NCBI GenBank assembly: GCA_011045955.1
Contig: DSBV01000126.1
Coordinates: 16,139 to 80,138, forward strand
DNA: 64,000 nucleotides
From: Bacteroidales bacterium
Lineage (GTDB): Bacteria > Bacteroidota > Bacteroidia > Bacteroidales > Tenuifilaceae
Direction: 5' to 3'
Both the position numbers and the translations under genes were made by a program. The notes below the pieces were generated by a model. It saw only the letters and a list, made by a program, of their open reading frames with translations, made no database searches and was not told the origin of the DNA. Below, one piece after another: positions 34,834 through 43,906 of the stretch; position 1 is the stretch's first letter; every line of letters starts with the position of its first letter.

Positions 34834-35165
34834 TGTCATCGTCACGCCTTAGCGGGATTTAAGACTAATGAATAAAGGATAAAGGTTAAAATAAATTGCT
34901 TTGTTAGCGCACATCTCCAGACGCGTGCATTAACCGCCCTGTAAGGGCAGATCAGCTTAGCCCAGGGTTTTAACTCTGGGTATTGAGTTATACAAAATAA
35001 TTGGCGATGCACGCAACGCATAAACCAAAGAGCAAGAGCGAAGTGCTGCATCGCAAAAGGGAAACATCACAAAAAGCGAATGCGGGAGAAACACACATAA
35101 GGGATAAACGTACAAAGAGATGCTTCGCCGGAATCTATCCCGATATATCGGGTCTCAGCATGACA
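34834..35165. repeat. TGTCAT...ATGACA intergenic element, copy C
   Basis: A 332-bp element from TGTCAT (34834-34839) to ATGACA (35160-35165). The core holds GCCCT-GTA-AGGGC (about 34936-34948), the CCCAGGGTT/AACTCTGGG hairpin (one mismatch), and 'gcataaaccaaagagc'. The right end has GAGATGCTTCG and the palindrome CCCGATATATCGGG. It is a near-tandem partner of copy B, 25 bp away. The minus-strand frames in copies B and C are not credible genes. Confidence 0.65.
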
Positions 35166-35446
35166 TGAAGGGGACGGGTCATCCCCGAACTAACAACCAT
35201 TAACCATCAACTAAACATGTGCCACAGGGTTCACACGGTGTTGCACAGTGTTAATCTGCGTCATCTGTGTTCCATTCCAAGTTCCAAACAATTTCACAAT
35301 TTATCTGTTTAATAAAAATTTTGATAGTCAACCTCATTTTTTTACTTGAATATACTCACCTTAAATTACACTTCGTATATTAGCTAAATGTTTGCATGAA
35401 AATTATCTATCTAAATATATCAATAATAACCTAAATTATTAAACCT
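35166..35446. other. Spacer before the pyrophosphatase gene
   Basis: The first 120 bp repeat phrases from other spacers ('accattaaccatcaact', 'tcatctgtgttccattcc'). The last 150 bp are AT-rich and must hold the pyrophosphatase promoter, but I cannot place a good -33/-7 pair; TATATTAG at 35386-35393 is the nearest -7 candidate. Confidence 0.4.
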
Positions 35447-37663
35447 ATGATTATTGACAATTTGTTCTGGATTGTACCGATTGCATCAGGGATTGCCTTG
35501 GCGTTTGCCTACCACTTTTTTAGGCAAATGATGAGGGAAGATGAGGGTACTGACCTGATGAAAAAGATTGCACAGCACGTACGCACGGGTGCCATGTCGT
35601 ACCTAAAACAGCAGTACAAGGTGGTGTTTATTGTATTCATCGTGCTGATGTTGCTTTTTGTATTCTTGGCATTTGGACTGGGAGTGCAAAACAAATGGAC
35701 ACCGTTTGCATTCCTAACCGGTGGTTTCTTTTCAGGTCTAGCCGGATTTTTTGGAATGAAAACCGCAACCTATGCCTCGGCTCGAACAGCTAACGCTGCT
35801 AAGAACTCCCTAAACCATGGCCTTAGGGTAGCATTCAGGTCGGGGGCAGTAATGGGATTGGTTGTGGTTGGTCTGGCAGTACTCGATATTTCCTTATGGT
35901 ATCTGATCCTCAGCTACTTTATCGATGAGCCTGATCAATCGCATAAGCTAATCATCATTACCACCACTATGCTTACTTTTGGAATGGGTGCCTCAACCCA
36001 AGCGCTGTTTGCCCGCGTGGGTGGTGGTATTTATACCAAGGCCGCTGATGTGGGTGCCGACCTTGTAGGTAAGGTTGAGGCAGGAATTCCTGAGGACGAT
36101 CCTCGTAACCCGGCTACTATTGCCGATAACGTAGGCGACAATGTAGGCGATGTTGCAGGTATGGGCGCTGACCTTTACGAATCGTATGCCGGTTCAATAC
36201 TTGCCACAGCTGCTTTGGGTGCATCGGCTTTTGCAACAGTTAGTGTTGACATGCAGTACAAAGCAATACTGGCTCCAATGCTTATAGCTGCTATGGGTAT
36301 TATTCTTTCAATTATAGGTATATACTTGGTACGTACCAAAGAAGGCGCAACCATGCGCGACCTGCTTCGCTCACTGGGCATGGGCGTTAACGTGAGTTCA
36401 GCACTAATAGCAATCCTTACCTTTTTAATCCTTTACTCACTAAGGTTAGAAAACTGGATTGGAATTTCGTTTTCTGTTGTAGTCGGTTTGCTGGCGGGTA
36501 TTATTATCGGTCAATCTACCGAGTACTTTACCTCACACTCATACAAACCTACCCGAAGGATATCGGAGAGTGCCCAAACCGGACCTGCTACAGTAATTAT
36601 TTCGGGTGTTGGCTTAGGTATGGTTTCCACATCTATTCCTGTTATCACCATTGCATTTGCCATTCTTATTGCTTTCCTTTCGGCAATCAATTTTGATGTT
36701 AAACACATGCTCGATGCGCAAAACATTCAGTTAGGCCTATACGGTATAGGTATTGCCGCTGTCGGAATGCTTTCTACACTGGGTATTACCTTGGCAACCG
36801 ATGCTTATGGCCCAATTGCCGACAATGCTGGTGGAAATGCCGAAATGAGCAAACTCGGTCCTGAGGTTCGTAAACGTACCGATGCCCTCGATGCACTTGG
36901 AAATACTACTGCTGCAACTGGAAAAGGTTTTGCCATTGGTTCTGCGGCTTTGACTGCCTTGGCTCTGCTTGCTTCCTATATTGAGGAAGTAAAAATTGGC
37001 TTATTACGTATTGGCGAGAATATTTTGACATTACCCAACAGCGAAACAATCGATACCGCAAAAGCAACAATAGTTGATTTTATGGAATACTACCAGGTTA
37101 ACCTGATGAATCCTATTGTTTTGGTCGGCATTTTTATAGGTGCAGCTATGGCATTTCTATTTAGTGGCTTAACCATGAAGGCGGTTGGCCGTGCTGCACA
37201 AAAAATGGTTGAGGAAGTTCGTCGTCAGTTCCGTGAAATTAAGGGTATCATGGAAGGTGAAGCCGAACCCGATTATGCTCGCTGCGTGGCCATATCAACC
37301 AAAGGCGCTCAGATCGAAATGGTGCTACCCTCATTGCTAGCTATTATTGTTCCAATTATTACCGGTATAGTTTTAGGCGTAGCAGGCGTTTTGGGATTAC
37401 TTGCCGGTGGTCTTGCCGCAGGTTTTGTGCTTGCCATTTTCATGGCAAACTCGGGTGGAGCATGGGACAATGCCAAGAAATACATTGAGGAAGGCAATTT
37501 TGGGGGTAAGGGTTCCGATAATCACAAGGCAGCAGTTGTGGGCGACACTGTAGGCGATCCATTCAAGGACACCTCAGGCCCCAGCCTTAACATCCTTATC
37601 AAGCTCATGAGCATGGTATCAATAGTAATGGCAGGGCTAACCGCAGCCTTTAGCTTACTATAA
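35447..37663 (+). CDS. hppA: Membrane-bound, K+-dependent-type ion-translocating pyrophosphatase
   Basis: A 738-aa, about 16-helix enzyme that hydrolyses PPi and pumps H+ and/or Na+. The PPi/Mg site motifs are present: [20 protein letters not shown], the DNVGDNVGD repeat, [17 protein letters not shown], and the C-terminal [12 protein letters not shown] and [14 protein letters not shown]. In the [10 protein letters not shown] motif residue 489 is Ala, not Lys; family knowledge ties Ala here to K+-dependent enzymes (many of them Na+ or Na+/H+ pumps) and Lys to K+-independent H+ pumps. The gene is monocistronic with a clear terminator. Confidence 0.97.
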   Translation: MIIDNLFWIVPIASGIALAFAYHFFRQMMREDEGTDLMKKIAQHVRTGAMSYLKQQYKVVFIVFIVLMLLFVFLAFGLGVQNKWTPFAFLTGGFFSGLAGFFGMKTATYASARTANAAKNSLNHGLRVAFRSGAVMGLVVVGLAVLDISLWYLILSYFIDEPDQSHKLIIITTTMLTFGMGASTQALFARVGGGIYTKAADVGADLVGKVEAGIPEDDPRNPATIADNVGDNVGDVAGMGADLYESYAGSILATAALGASAFATVSVDMQYKAILAPMLIAAMGIILSIIGIYLVRTKEGATMRDLLRSLGMGVNVSSALIAILTFLILYSLRLENWIGISFSVVVGLLAGIIIGQSTEYFTSHSYKPTRRISESAQTGPATVIISGVGLGMVSTSIPVITIAFAILIAFLSAINFDVKHMLDAQNIQLGLYGIGIAAVGMLSTLGITLATDAYGPIADNAGGNAEMSKLGPEVRKRTDALDALGNTTAATGKGFAIGSAALTALALLASYIEEVKIGLLRIGENILTLPNSETIDTAKATIVDFMEYYQVNLMNPIVLVGIFIGAAMAFLFSGLTMKAVGRAAQKMVEEVRRQFREIKGIMEGEAEPDYARCVAISTKGAQIEMVLPSLLAIIVPIITGIVLGVAGVLGLLAGGLAAGFVLAIFMANSGGAWDNAKKYIEEGNFGGKGSDNHKAAVVGDTVGDPFKDTSGPSLNILIKLMSMVSIVMAGLTAAFSLL

Positions 37664-37681
37664 TACTTTTGCCGTAAAATC

Positions 37682-37710
37682 AAAAGACCCGGCGTAAGTC
37701 GGGTCTTTTT
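37682..37710 (+). terminator. Intrinsic terminator of hppA
   Basis: Stem AAAAGACCCG/CGGGTCTTTT (37682-37691 and 37700-37709) with 8-nt loop and a final T-run, 18 nt after the stop codon. Confidence 0.88.
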
Positions 37711-37712
37711 GA

Positions 37713-37743
37713 TTGTGGTAAACAAGCAAAAATCATACCTTTG
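37713..37743 (+). promoter_or_regulatory. Promoter of the glycosyltransferase operon
   Basis: TTG (37713-37715), 20 nt, TACCTTTG (37736-37743). It is right after the hppA terminator and 30 nt before the ATG at 37774. Confidence 0.7.
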
Positions 37744-37773
37744 CCAAGAATCATAGAATAATTAATCTACTTA

Positions 37774-39405
37774 ATGGTAAAGATTTCTGTGGTTATTATA
37801 ACCCTAAACGAGGAAAGGAACATTGAGCGTTGTATTCGTTCAGTACAGCGTGTTGCCGATGAGATTTTGGTGGTTGATAGTTTCTCGACCGATAAAACCG
37901 AGCAAATTTGCAAGGAGTTGGGAGTTCGTTTTATTCAACATGAGTTTGAAGGATTTCGGGATCAGAAGAATTATGCCATATCGCAAGCCAGCTCCGATTA
38001 CATCCTTGCTCTCGATGCCGACGAGGCCTTGTCCGTGGAGCTGGAAAAGGAGGTGTTTGATATTAAAAATAATTGGAAGTTCGATGGCTATAAGTTTATT
38101 CGCCTCAATAATTACTGTGGTAAATGGATGTTACATACCGATTTTTATCCTGAAAAGCGAATTAGATTATTCGACAGGCGAAAGGGTAAATGGCATGGAG
38201 CGAATATACACGAAGTGGTGAAAATGGCTCACGGTGCAACGGTTGCAACTCTAAAGGGTCATCTGCTTCACTGGCGTTACCGGTCGTACGAGGAGCATAT
38301 CGACGAAATAAACCGTTACTCAACCATTTCGGCCAACGAGTACTATAAAATGGGAGTTAAGGCCGGTTATATTAAAATTCTTTTTCATACTTCATGGCGA
38401 TTCATCCACTCCTATTTTATCCGGCGGGGCTTCCTATCCGGGTTTAACGGTTTATTCATCAGCTGCCTTTTGGCAAAACATTGCTTTGTAAAATACGCTA
38501 AGCTTCGCAAACTTTACAAAATAAATCGTAAAAGGCAACCCTACCCATTTATCAACCTCTTAAATATGCCAGTAGGCAATAAGCCATTGACCTCGGTTAT
38601 AATAACCACCTATAACCAACCTGAATGGCTAAGGAAAACCCTTTGGGGTTTTGAACTCCAAACCGAAAAACGGTTTGAAGTTTTGATAGCCGACGATGGT
38701 TCGGGCGAGGAAACCAGACAGATTATTGAAGAGTTTAAAAGTAGAGGTATGCTGAATATTATACATGTTTGGCATCCCGACAACGGATTTCAGAAATGCC
38801 AGATACTCAACAAGGCAATCCTAAAAACAAATTCCGATTATTTAATTTTTACCGATGGCGATTGCATACCCCGTCGCGATTTTGTTGAGGTTCACATTAG
38901 CAATGCCAGGCGAGGAAAGTTTCTTAGCGGGGGTTATCTGAAATTGGTTAATTCGGTTTCCGCAAATATTTCTTATACCGATATACAAGAAGGGTCACCT
39001 TTCATTTCATCGTGGCTCAGGAAGAACGGACAACCGTTTACCTACAAATTTTTAAAGTTAACCCAAAACCCATTTGTACAAAAGCTATTAAACGCGATTA
39101 CAACAACCAAGCCAACCTGGAATGGGCACAATGTAAGCGGTTGGAAAGATGATATTATTGCAGTAAACGGTTATAATGAGGATATGCAGTATGGCGGACT
39201 CGACCGGGAACTGGGCGAAAGATTAATGAATTTTGGGATTAAGGGGAAGCAAATTCGATATAGCGCTATTTGCGTCCATCTGGATCATCCTCGTCCGTAC
39301 CGTACAAAAAGCACTTGGGAAAAGAATTACCGTATCAGAAAGGAAGTAAGAAAGAAAAAGCTGAAGTGGACTAAAAATGGTATTGATAAATATATACAAC
39401 TGTGA
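37774..39405 (+). CDS. Two-domain GT2 glycosyltransferase (WaaE/KdtX-like fused to a second GT2)
   Basis: A 543-aa protein with two family-2 glycosyltransferase domains. Domain 1 (about 1-250) begins ISVVIITLNEERNIERCI and has the acidic motif LALDADEAL, like WaaE/KdtX enzymes that add heptose or glucose to LPS core. Domain 2 (about 268-540) begins TSVIITTYNQPEWLRKTL, has TDGDCIPRRDF, and ends with the GYNEDMQYGGLDRELGERL motif common in GT2 enzymes. Domain 2 is homologous to the next gene. It is likely involved in lipid A-core or surface glycan assembly; the sugar is unknown. The stop overlaps the next start (GTGA, 4 nt). Confidence 0.9.
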   Translation: MVKISVVIITLNEERNIERCIRSVQRVADEILVVDSFSTDKTEQICKELGVRFIQHEFEGFRDQKNYAISQASSDYILALDADEALSVELEKEVFDIKNNWKFDGYKFIRLNNYCGKWMLHTDFYPEKRIRLFDRRKGKWHGANIHEVVKMAHGATVATLKGHLLHWRYRSYEEHIDEINRYSTISANEYYKMGVKAGYIKILFHTSWRFIHSYFIRRGFLSGFNGLFISCLLAKHCFVKYAKLRKLYKINRKRQPYPFINLLNMPVGNKPLTSVIITTYNQPEWLRKTLWGFELQTEKRFEVLIADDGSGEETRQIIEEFKSRGMLNIIHVWHPDNGFQKCQILNKAILKTNSDYLIFTDGDCIPRRDFVEVHISNARRGKFLSGGYLKLVNSVSANISYTDIQEGSPFISSWLRKNGQPFTYKFLKLTQNPFVQKLLNAITTTKPTWNGHNVSGWKDDIIAVNGYNEDMQYGGLDRELGERLMNFGIKGKQIRYSAICVHLDHPRPYRTKSTWEKNYRIRKEVRKKKLKWTKNGIDKYIQL

Positions 39406-40226
39406 AAAAGGAATTATTAGCCTCATTAATAATTTCAACCTATAAAAATACTGAGTTCCTAAAAGTTGTATTGAACTCAGTACTTGCTCAAAGCGATATG
39501 CGTTTTGAGATTATTATCTCCGAAGATGCAGAGCATGAACACGTTAAGACTTTTGTGGGGCAGTTTAAATCACCAGTTCCGCTTTACCACCTCACCCAAC
39601 CAGATATTGGCTGGCGCAAGAACCTTGCCTTAAACAGAGCCATTGCAGCATCCAATACCGACTACTTAGTTTTTATTGACGAGGATTGCGTGCTTCATCC
39701 CCGATTTATGGAGTTCCATATTAAGTGGGCTGATAAAAAGACAATACTGGCTGGTAAAAGGATTAAACTTGATGCTTACTCATCAAAGCTCATCTTAGAT
39801 GGTAAATTATCGGCTGATCGAATGAACGCTTATTTACTTTCAAACTACTTGTCCATAAGGAAAAACGGTGCGCGTTTCATTGAGGAAGGTTTTTTTATTA
39901 ACCCAAATGGAGCACTGGCGTTTATTCCACGCCTTAGAACCATGCATCAGCTTAAAGGCTGTAACATGTCGTTCCCCAAAAGTGCCATATATGCAATAAA
40001 CGGCTTTGATGAGGATTACTCTCGACCAGCCATAGGCGAGGATATCGATCTTACCTGGCGCTTTGCAAAAGCTGGCTATAAATTAAAATCGGTGCGAAAT
40101 GGTGCCGTGCAATATCACCTGTATCATAAAGAGAACTGGAGCAATCAGGAAGAAAATATCAGGATGATGCTTGAAAAGCAAAAAAGAAACGAATTTATAT
40201 GTAAAAATGGTTTAGTTAAACTGTAA
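39402..40226 (+). CDS. GT2-family glycosyltransferase
   Basis: A 274-aa GT-A fold enzyme. It begins at a GTG overlapping the previous stop, with ASLIISTYKNTEFLKVVL, a donor/metal motif VFIDEDCVLHPRF and an acceptor-side motif GEDIDLTWRF. It resembles the second half of the upstream fusion (shared DEDC/DGDC motif, GCNMSFPKSAIYAINGFDEDY versus GHNVSGWKDDIIAVNGYNEDM), so both probably arose by duplication. Translationally coupled to the fusion gene; likely same glycan pathway. Confidence 0.9.
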   Translation: MKKELLASLIISTYKNTEFLKVVLNSVLAQSDMRFEIIISEDAEHEHVKTFVGQFKSPVPLYHLTQPDIGWRKNLALNRAIAASNTDYLVFIDEDCVLHPRFMEFHIKWADKKTILAGKRIKLDAYSSKLILDGKLSADRMNAYLLSNYLSIRKNGARFIEEGFFINPNGALAFIPRLRTMHQLKGCNMSFPKSAIYAINGFDEDYSRPAIGEDIDLTWRFAKAGYKLKSVRNGAVQYHLYHKENWSNQEENIRMMLEKQKRNEFICKNGLVKL

Positions 40227-40227
40227 G

Positions 40228-40795
40228 ATGGAAAACAAGACAATAGTAGACGAAACAATTAAAATTTTACGCTTGAGTGGCATTATCCTTTACCCCACCG
40301 ATACCATTTGGGGACTTGGCTGTGATGCAACCAACGAGGAAGCTGTTGCCAAACTAATGGCATTAAAAAAGCGTAGCGATAGAAAGGGTTTTATTATTTT
40401 AGTCGATTTGCCAGCCCGAATCCCTTCATATGTTGTCGATATCCCCGAATTGGCATGAGAACTTATTGAGCTTTCCGATAAACCGCTAACCATTGTTTTT
40501 GATAAGGGTAAAATCTTTGCCCCATCGGTTTATGGTGAAAAAGGGACTATAGCCATCCGTGTTACCCGGAGCAAATTCTGCCAGCAACTTATTTCAAGGT
40601 TTGCCCGCCCAAAAGTATCAACCTCAGCTAATATTTGCGGCTCACCATTTCCAAAAATTCGATGCCATTCCCCATGAAATAGTATCGAGGGTTGATTATG
40701 TGATTCCAGGGAATATCGATACCGAATCAACAGGGAAACCTTCGTCGATAATAGCCCTGGGCAAGGGCAATCAGGTTAGAATCATTAGAGAGTAA
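40228..40795 (+). pseudogene. tsaC: Broken threonylcarbamoyl-AMP synthase (TsaC/YrdC)
   Basis: Conserved YrdC-domain sequence runs through two lesions. The N-part (SGIILYPTDTIWGLGCDATN) reads to an in-frame TGA at 40456-40458, where homologues usually have an aromatic residue (TGG to TGA would explain it). The same frame continues as ELIELSDKPLTIVFDKG and KVSTSANICGSPFPK, then a frameshift at about 40654-40658 (one base gained or two lost in an A/T run) moves the rest (DAIPHEIVSRVDYVIPG ... KPSSIIALGKG) to another frame ending at 40795. t6A synthesis is normally essential, so either another Sua5/TsaC copy exists elsewhere or these are sequencing errors. It starts 1 nt after the GT2 gene. Confidence 0.85.
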
Positions 40796-40820
40796 ATAAA
40801 ACTCCTGAAGGCCAGAAAGT

Positions 40821-41615
40821 TTAAACTGACTCGTTTTGGATATCCTCGTTCGGTGTACCTCCCTTTAGTTTATCGCTTTTTAGTTCGCCTTCGGCAATGT
40901 TAATGCCTTGCATAGAGGCTTGCTGTTCAGCTTCCTTTTTCGATTGGCCTATTCCTCGGCCAATCTCCTTCCCATTCCAGAGTAGTATGGCCTCAAATTG
41001 TGGCTTTTGCTTATTATCGCCGCAATCGTGGGTATCAAAAGCTACCTTTATGTGCAGCTTTTGGGCAATTTCCAGAATACGGCTCTTGTAATCGTGCTCA
41101 GTACTTTCAAGTTCTTCAAGGTTGATATGGCGTCGGAGGAAGTTGTTTACCACCACATCGCTGGTGAATTTGAATCCCTTATCTATGAACATAGCACCCA
41201 CAATAGCTTCCAGTGCGTTCCCGTAAATATACTTTTGGTGGTTAAGGGCACCATTATTTACCTTCACCACCTCAGGAAGCCCTATACTGATTGCAAGCTG
41301 GTTCATGTTGTTCCGGCTAACTATTTTTGATCGCATTTTAGTGAGGAAACCTTCGTCGCTATTGCGGAATTCTGCAAATAGGTAGTCGGCTACAATGGCA
41401 TCGAGGATGGCATCGCCAAGGTATTCCAACCTTTCATTATCAACCTTTTGGCCAGGCGATATAATAAGAGAAACTGACCTGTGAACCAGAGCCAGCTTGT
41501 AAACATCCAGATTATCAGGGGCAAACCCCAAAATTTTTTTAAGATTCTGATAAAATTCTTTATCGGCGGCCGTTAAGCGTAACCGACGTATGGGTTTACT
41601 TAAGAATTTTAACAC
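40821..41615 (-). CDS. rnc: Ribonuclease III
   Basis: A 264-aa double-strand-specific endoribonuclease. The catalytic signature ERLEYLGDAILDAIVADYLF (with its Glu/Asp metal ligands) lies at about residues 63-82, a second acidic site in EAIVGAMFIDKG, and a C-terminal dsRNA-binding domain at about 170-245 (PQFEAILLWNGKEIGRG, SKKEAEQQASMQ). It processes rRNA and some mRNAs. The start is GTG at 41615. Last gene of the acpP-fabF-rnc operon (9-nt gap after fabF). Confidence 0.97.
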   Translation of the reverse strand: MLKFLSKPIRRLRLTAADKEFYQNLKKILGFAPDNLDVYKLALVHRSVSLIISPGQKVDNERLEYLGDAILDAIVADYLFAEFRNSDEGFLTKMRSKIVSRNNMNQLAISIGLPEVVKVNNGALNHQKYIYGNALEAIVGAMFIDKGFKFTSDVVVNNFLRRHINLEELESTEHDYKSRILEIAQKLHIKVAFDTHDCGDNKQKPQFEAILLWNGKEIGRGIGQSKKEAEQQASMQGINIAEGELKSDKLKGGTPNEDIQNESV

Positions 41616-41624
41616 GTTGAAATA

Positions 41625-42872
41625 CTACATCTTTTTAACGATGATGGATGCGTTATGCCCACCAAAACCGAAGGTGTTACTTAAAGCAGCACGAACAGTT
41701 CGCTTTTGCGCAACATTTGGTGTTAGGTTAAGCTTGCTGTCAATTTCAGGATCAACCTCATTTAGGTTGATGGTCGGTGGTATTACATCTTTATAAACGG
41801 CCATAACAGCAGCAAGAGCATCAATGGCACCGGCAGCACCAAGCAGGTGGCCCGTCATCGATTTTGTTGAACTAATGTTTAACTTGTAGGCATGCTCACC
41901 AAAAACCTGGATAATGGCTTTTGCTTCGGCAATATCGCCAAGCGGAGTAGCTGTACCGTGAACGTTAATGTAATCGATATCCTCAGGTTTCATGCCAGCA
42001 TCGCGTAAGGCATTTTCCATAACCTTACGGGCACCAAACCCCTCGGGGTGAGGTGCTGTCAGATGGTAAGCATCGGCCGACATACCGCCGCCTGCCAGCT
42101 CACAGTAAATCTTAGCCCCACGGGCTTTAGCATGCTCATACTCTTCCAGGATAAAGCAACCTGCACCTTCGCCCATTACAAAACCGTCACGGGTTGCATC
42201 GAACGGACGCGATGCGGTTTTGTATTCGTCGTTATTTGTTGATAACGCTTGTAGTGCGTTAAATCCTGCTACACCTACCTCGTTAACTGAGGCCTCGGAA
42301 CCCCCGGTAATTACCACGTTAGCCTTGCCAGTTCGGATTACATCGAGAGCACAAATAATGCCGTTGGTTGCCGATGCGCAAGCCGATACGGTAGAGAAGT
42401 TTGGTCCACGGAAACCGTACTTCATGGATATATGCCCGGCTGCTATGTCGGCAATCATTCGGGGTATGAAAAAGGGGCTAAATCGGGGTGTTCCATCACC
42501 ACCGAAATAGCCTCTCATTTCCTCGGTAAGGGCTTGTAACCCCCCTATACCCGATGCCCAAATCACTCCGGCCATATCGAGGTCAATGGCCTCGGGGTTA
42601 AGACCTGAATCCTTCATGGCTTCTTCAACTGCCACCAGCGCAAATTGTGTGTAAGGATCGAGCTTTTTAACCTCTTTGCGATCGAAGTAGTTATTTGGGT
42701 CAAAATTCTTTACCATGCAGGCAAATTTGGTTTTGAACTTCGACGTGTCGAAACTTGTGATAAGTTCACAACCACTAACTCCATTCTCGAGGTTGACCCA
42801 GTACTCCTGGATGTTATTCCCAAGGGGGTTAATGGTTCCAATACCTGTTACAACAACACGTTTCATTTCCAT
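41625..42872 (-). CDS. fabF: 3-oxoacyl-[ACP] synthase II
   Basis: A 415-aa condensing enzyme for fatty-acid elongation. The catalytic Cys is C165 in VSACASATNG; the two active-site histidines lie in VHGTATPLGD and SMTGHLLGAAG. The C-terminal SNTFGFGGHNAS motif is intact. An ATG two codons further in (42866) is an equally possible start. It lies in the usual order acpP-fabF-rnc, with its acyl-carrier substrate gene 49 nt upstream. Confidence 0.98.
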   Translation of the reverse strand: MEMKRVVVTGIGTINPLGNNIQEYWVNLENGVSGCELITSFDTSKFKTKFACMVKNFDPNNYFDRKEVKKLDPYTQFALVAVEEAMKDSGLNPEAIDLDMAGVIWASGIGGLQALTEEMRGYFGGDGTPRFSPFFIPRMIADIAAGHISMKYGFRGPNFSTVSACASATNGIICALDVIRTGKANVVITGGSEASVNEVGVAGFNALQALSTNNDEYKTASRPFDATRDGFVMGEGAGCFILEEYEHAKARGAKIYCELAGGGMSADAYHLTAPHPEGFGARKVMENALRDAGMKPEDIDYINVHGTATPLGDIAEAKAIIQVFGEHAYKLNISSTKSMTGHLLGAAGAIDALAAVMAVYKDVIPPTINLNEVDPEIDSKLNLTPNVAQKRTVRAALSNTFGFGGHNASIIVKKM

Positions 42873-42921
42873 AAAAGTGAGTTTTAGTTAAAACCAAATT
42901 TGCCTTACGGTTAATAATTAA

Positions 42922-43158
42922 TTACTTGCTGTGCTCTTCAATGTACTTGATAGCATCACCAACGGTGCTGATCTTTTCAGCTTCCTCATCGGGAATAGAA
43001 AGGTTGAATTCCTTTTCGAATTCCATAATCAGCTCAACGGTGTCAAGTGAATCGGCACCAAGATCGTTGGTAAAACTAGCTTCAGGAGTTACTTCGTTCT
43101 CATCCACTCCAAGCTTGTCAACAATGATCGACTTAACTCTAGTTGCAATGTCTGACAT
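42922..43158 (-). CDS. acpP: Acyl carrier protein
   Basis: A 78-aa four-helix carrier with the phosphopantetheine attachment site S37 in [11 protein letters not shown]. It carries growing acyl chains for FabF. First gene of the acpP-fabF-rnc operon, with a -7 box about 90 nt upstream. Confidence 0.98.
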   Translation of the reverse strand: MSDIATRVKSIIVDKLGVDENEVTPEASFTNDLGADSLDTVELIMEFEKEFNLSIPDEEAEKISTVGDAIKYIEEHSK

Positions 43159-43248
43159 AGTTTTAAAATTTAGTTAGTAAATTGAGTTTTCATATCACAA
43201 AGAAATACTTATTTTCACCTGAAAACAAATCAGATGTCAAAAACGTGG

Positions 43249-43256
43249 CAAAAGTA
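43249..43256 (-). promoter_or_regulatory. -7 box of the acpP operon, flanked by an inverted repeat
   Basis: Minus-strand TACTTTTG. It is flanked by GTCAAAAA (43236-43243) and TTTTTGAC (43272-43279), an 8-bp inverted repeat that spans the promoter and could be a regulator site. No clear -33 TTG is seen. Confidence 0.4.
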
Positions 43257-43336
43257 ATTTTTTTGTTCATATTTTTGACGCTTGTTAACAATTTTTTTTT
43301 GACAGTCGTTTAAATTGATGTTTTATTTTATTGATT

Positions 43337-43906
43337 ATGTGCAACATAGCAATTTTTGCATCGGGATCGGGTTCTAACGCCGAGAATCTTGCCAAACACT
43401 TTTTGCCTAATCCTAAGGTTAAAATTACACTTACCGCCTCAGAAAACCCAAATGCATTTGTGCTGCAAAGAGCCAAGCGTTTAGGAATACCAACATATAG
43501 TTTTACCATGAATGAGCTCAGGAATGGGATAGTGCTGAGTAAGTTAATTGAGCAAAAAATTGATTTTATTGCATTGGCTGGCTTTTTGAAAATGGTTCCC
43601 GTTGATATGGTCAGGCATTTCAACAACCGCATTGTGAATATCCATCCCGCACTACTTCCCAAGTATGGCGGTAAGGGCATGTATGGCGATAGGGTTCATA
43701 AAGCGGTTATTGCAGCGGGGGAAACGGAATCGGGGATAACCATTCACCATGTAAATGAACACTACGATGAGGGCGATATAATTTTTCAGGCAAGCTGCCC
43801 GGTTTTACCCAACGATACACCCGAAACCCTGGCTCAAAGGGTACATGAACTTGAATGGCTGTATTACCCTAAAGTCATTGAAACACTTTTAGAGAAATTG
43901 GGTTAG
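43337..43906 (+). CDS. purN: Phosphoribosylglycinamide formyltransferase
   Basis: A 189-aa folate-dependent enzyme that formylates GAR, the step after PurD in purine synthesis. It has the N-terminal FASGSGSNAENL, the catalytic NIHPALLPKYGGKGMYG, and HYDEGDIIFQ. The ATG at 43337 is chosen over a TTG two codons upstream. Its stop overlaps the convergent lipoprotein gene by 4 nt. It is not linked to purD in this window. Confidence 0.97.
   Translation: MCNIAIFASGSGSNAENLAKHFLPNPKVKITLTASENPNAFVLQRAKRLGIPTYSFTMNELRNGIVLSKLIEQKIDFIALAGFLKMVPVDMVRHFNNRIVNIHPALLPKYGGKGMYGDRVHKAVIAAGETESGITIHHVNEHYDEGDIIFQASCPVLPNDTPETLAQRVHELEWLYYPKVIETLLEKLG

Noticed and set aside
40456..40458. TGA read as Trp or Sec in the tsaC gene
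   Set aside because: A frameshift 200 nt downstream also breaks the gene, other genes in the window use TGA as stop (for example at 5603-5605), and no SECIS-like structure is evident.
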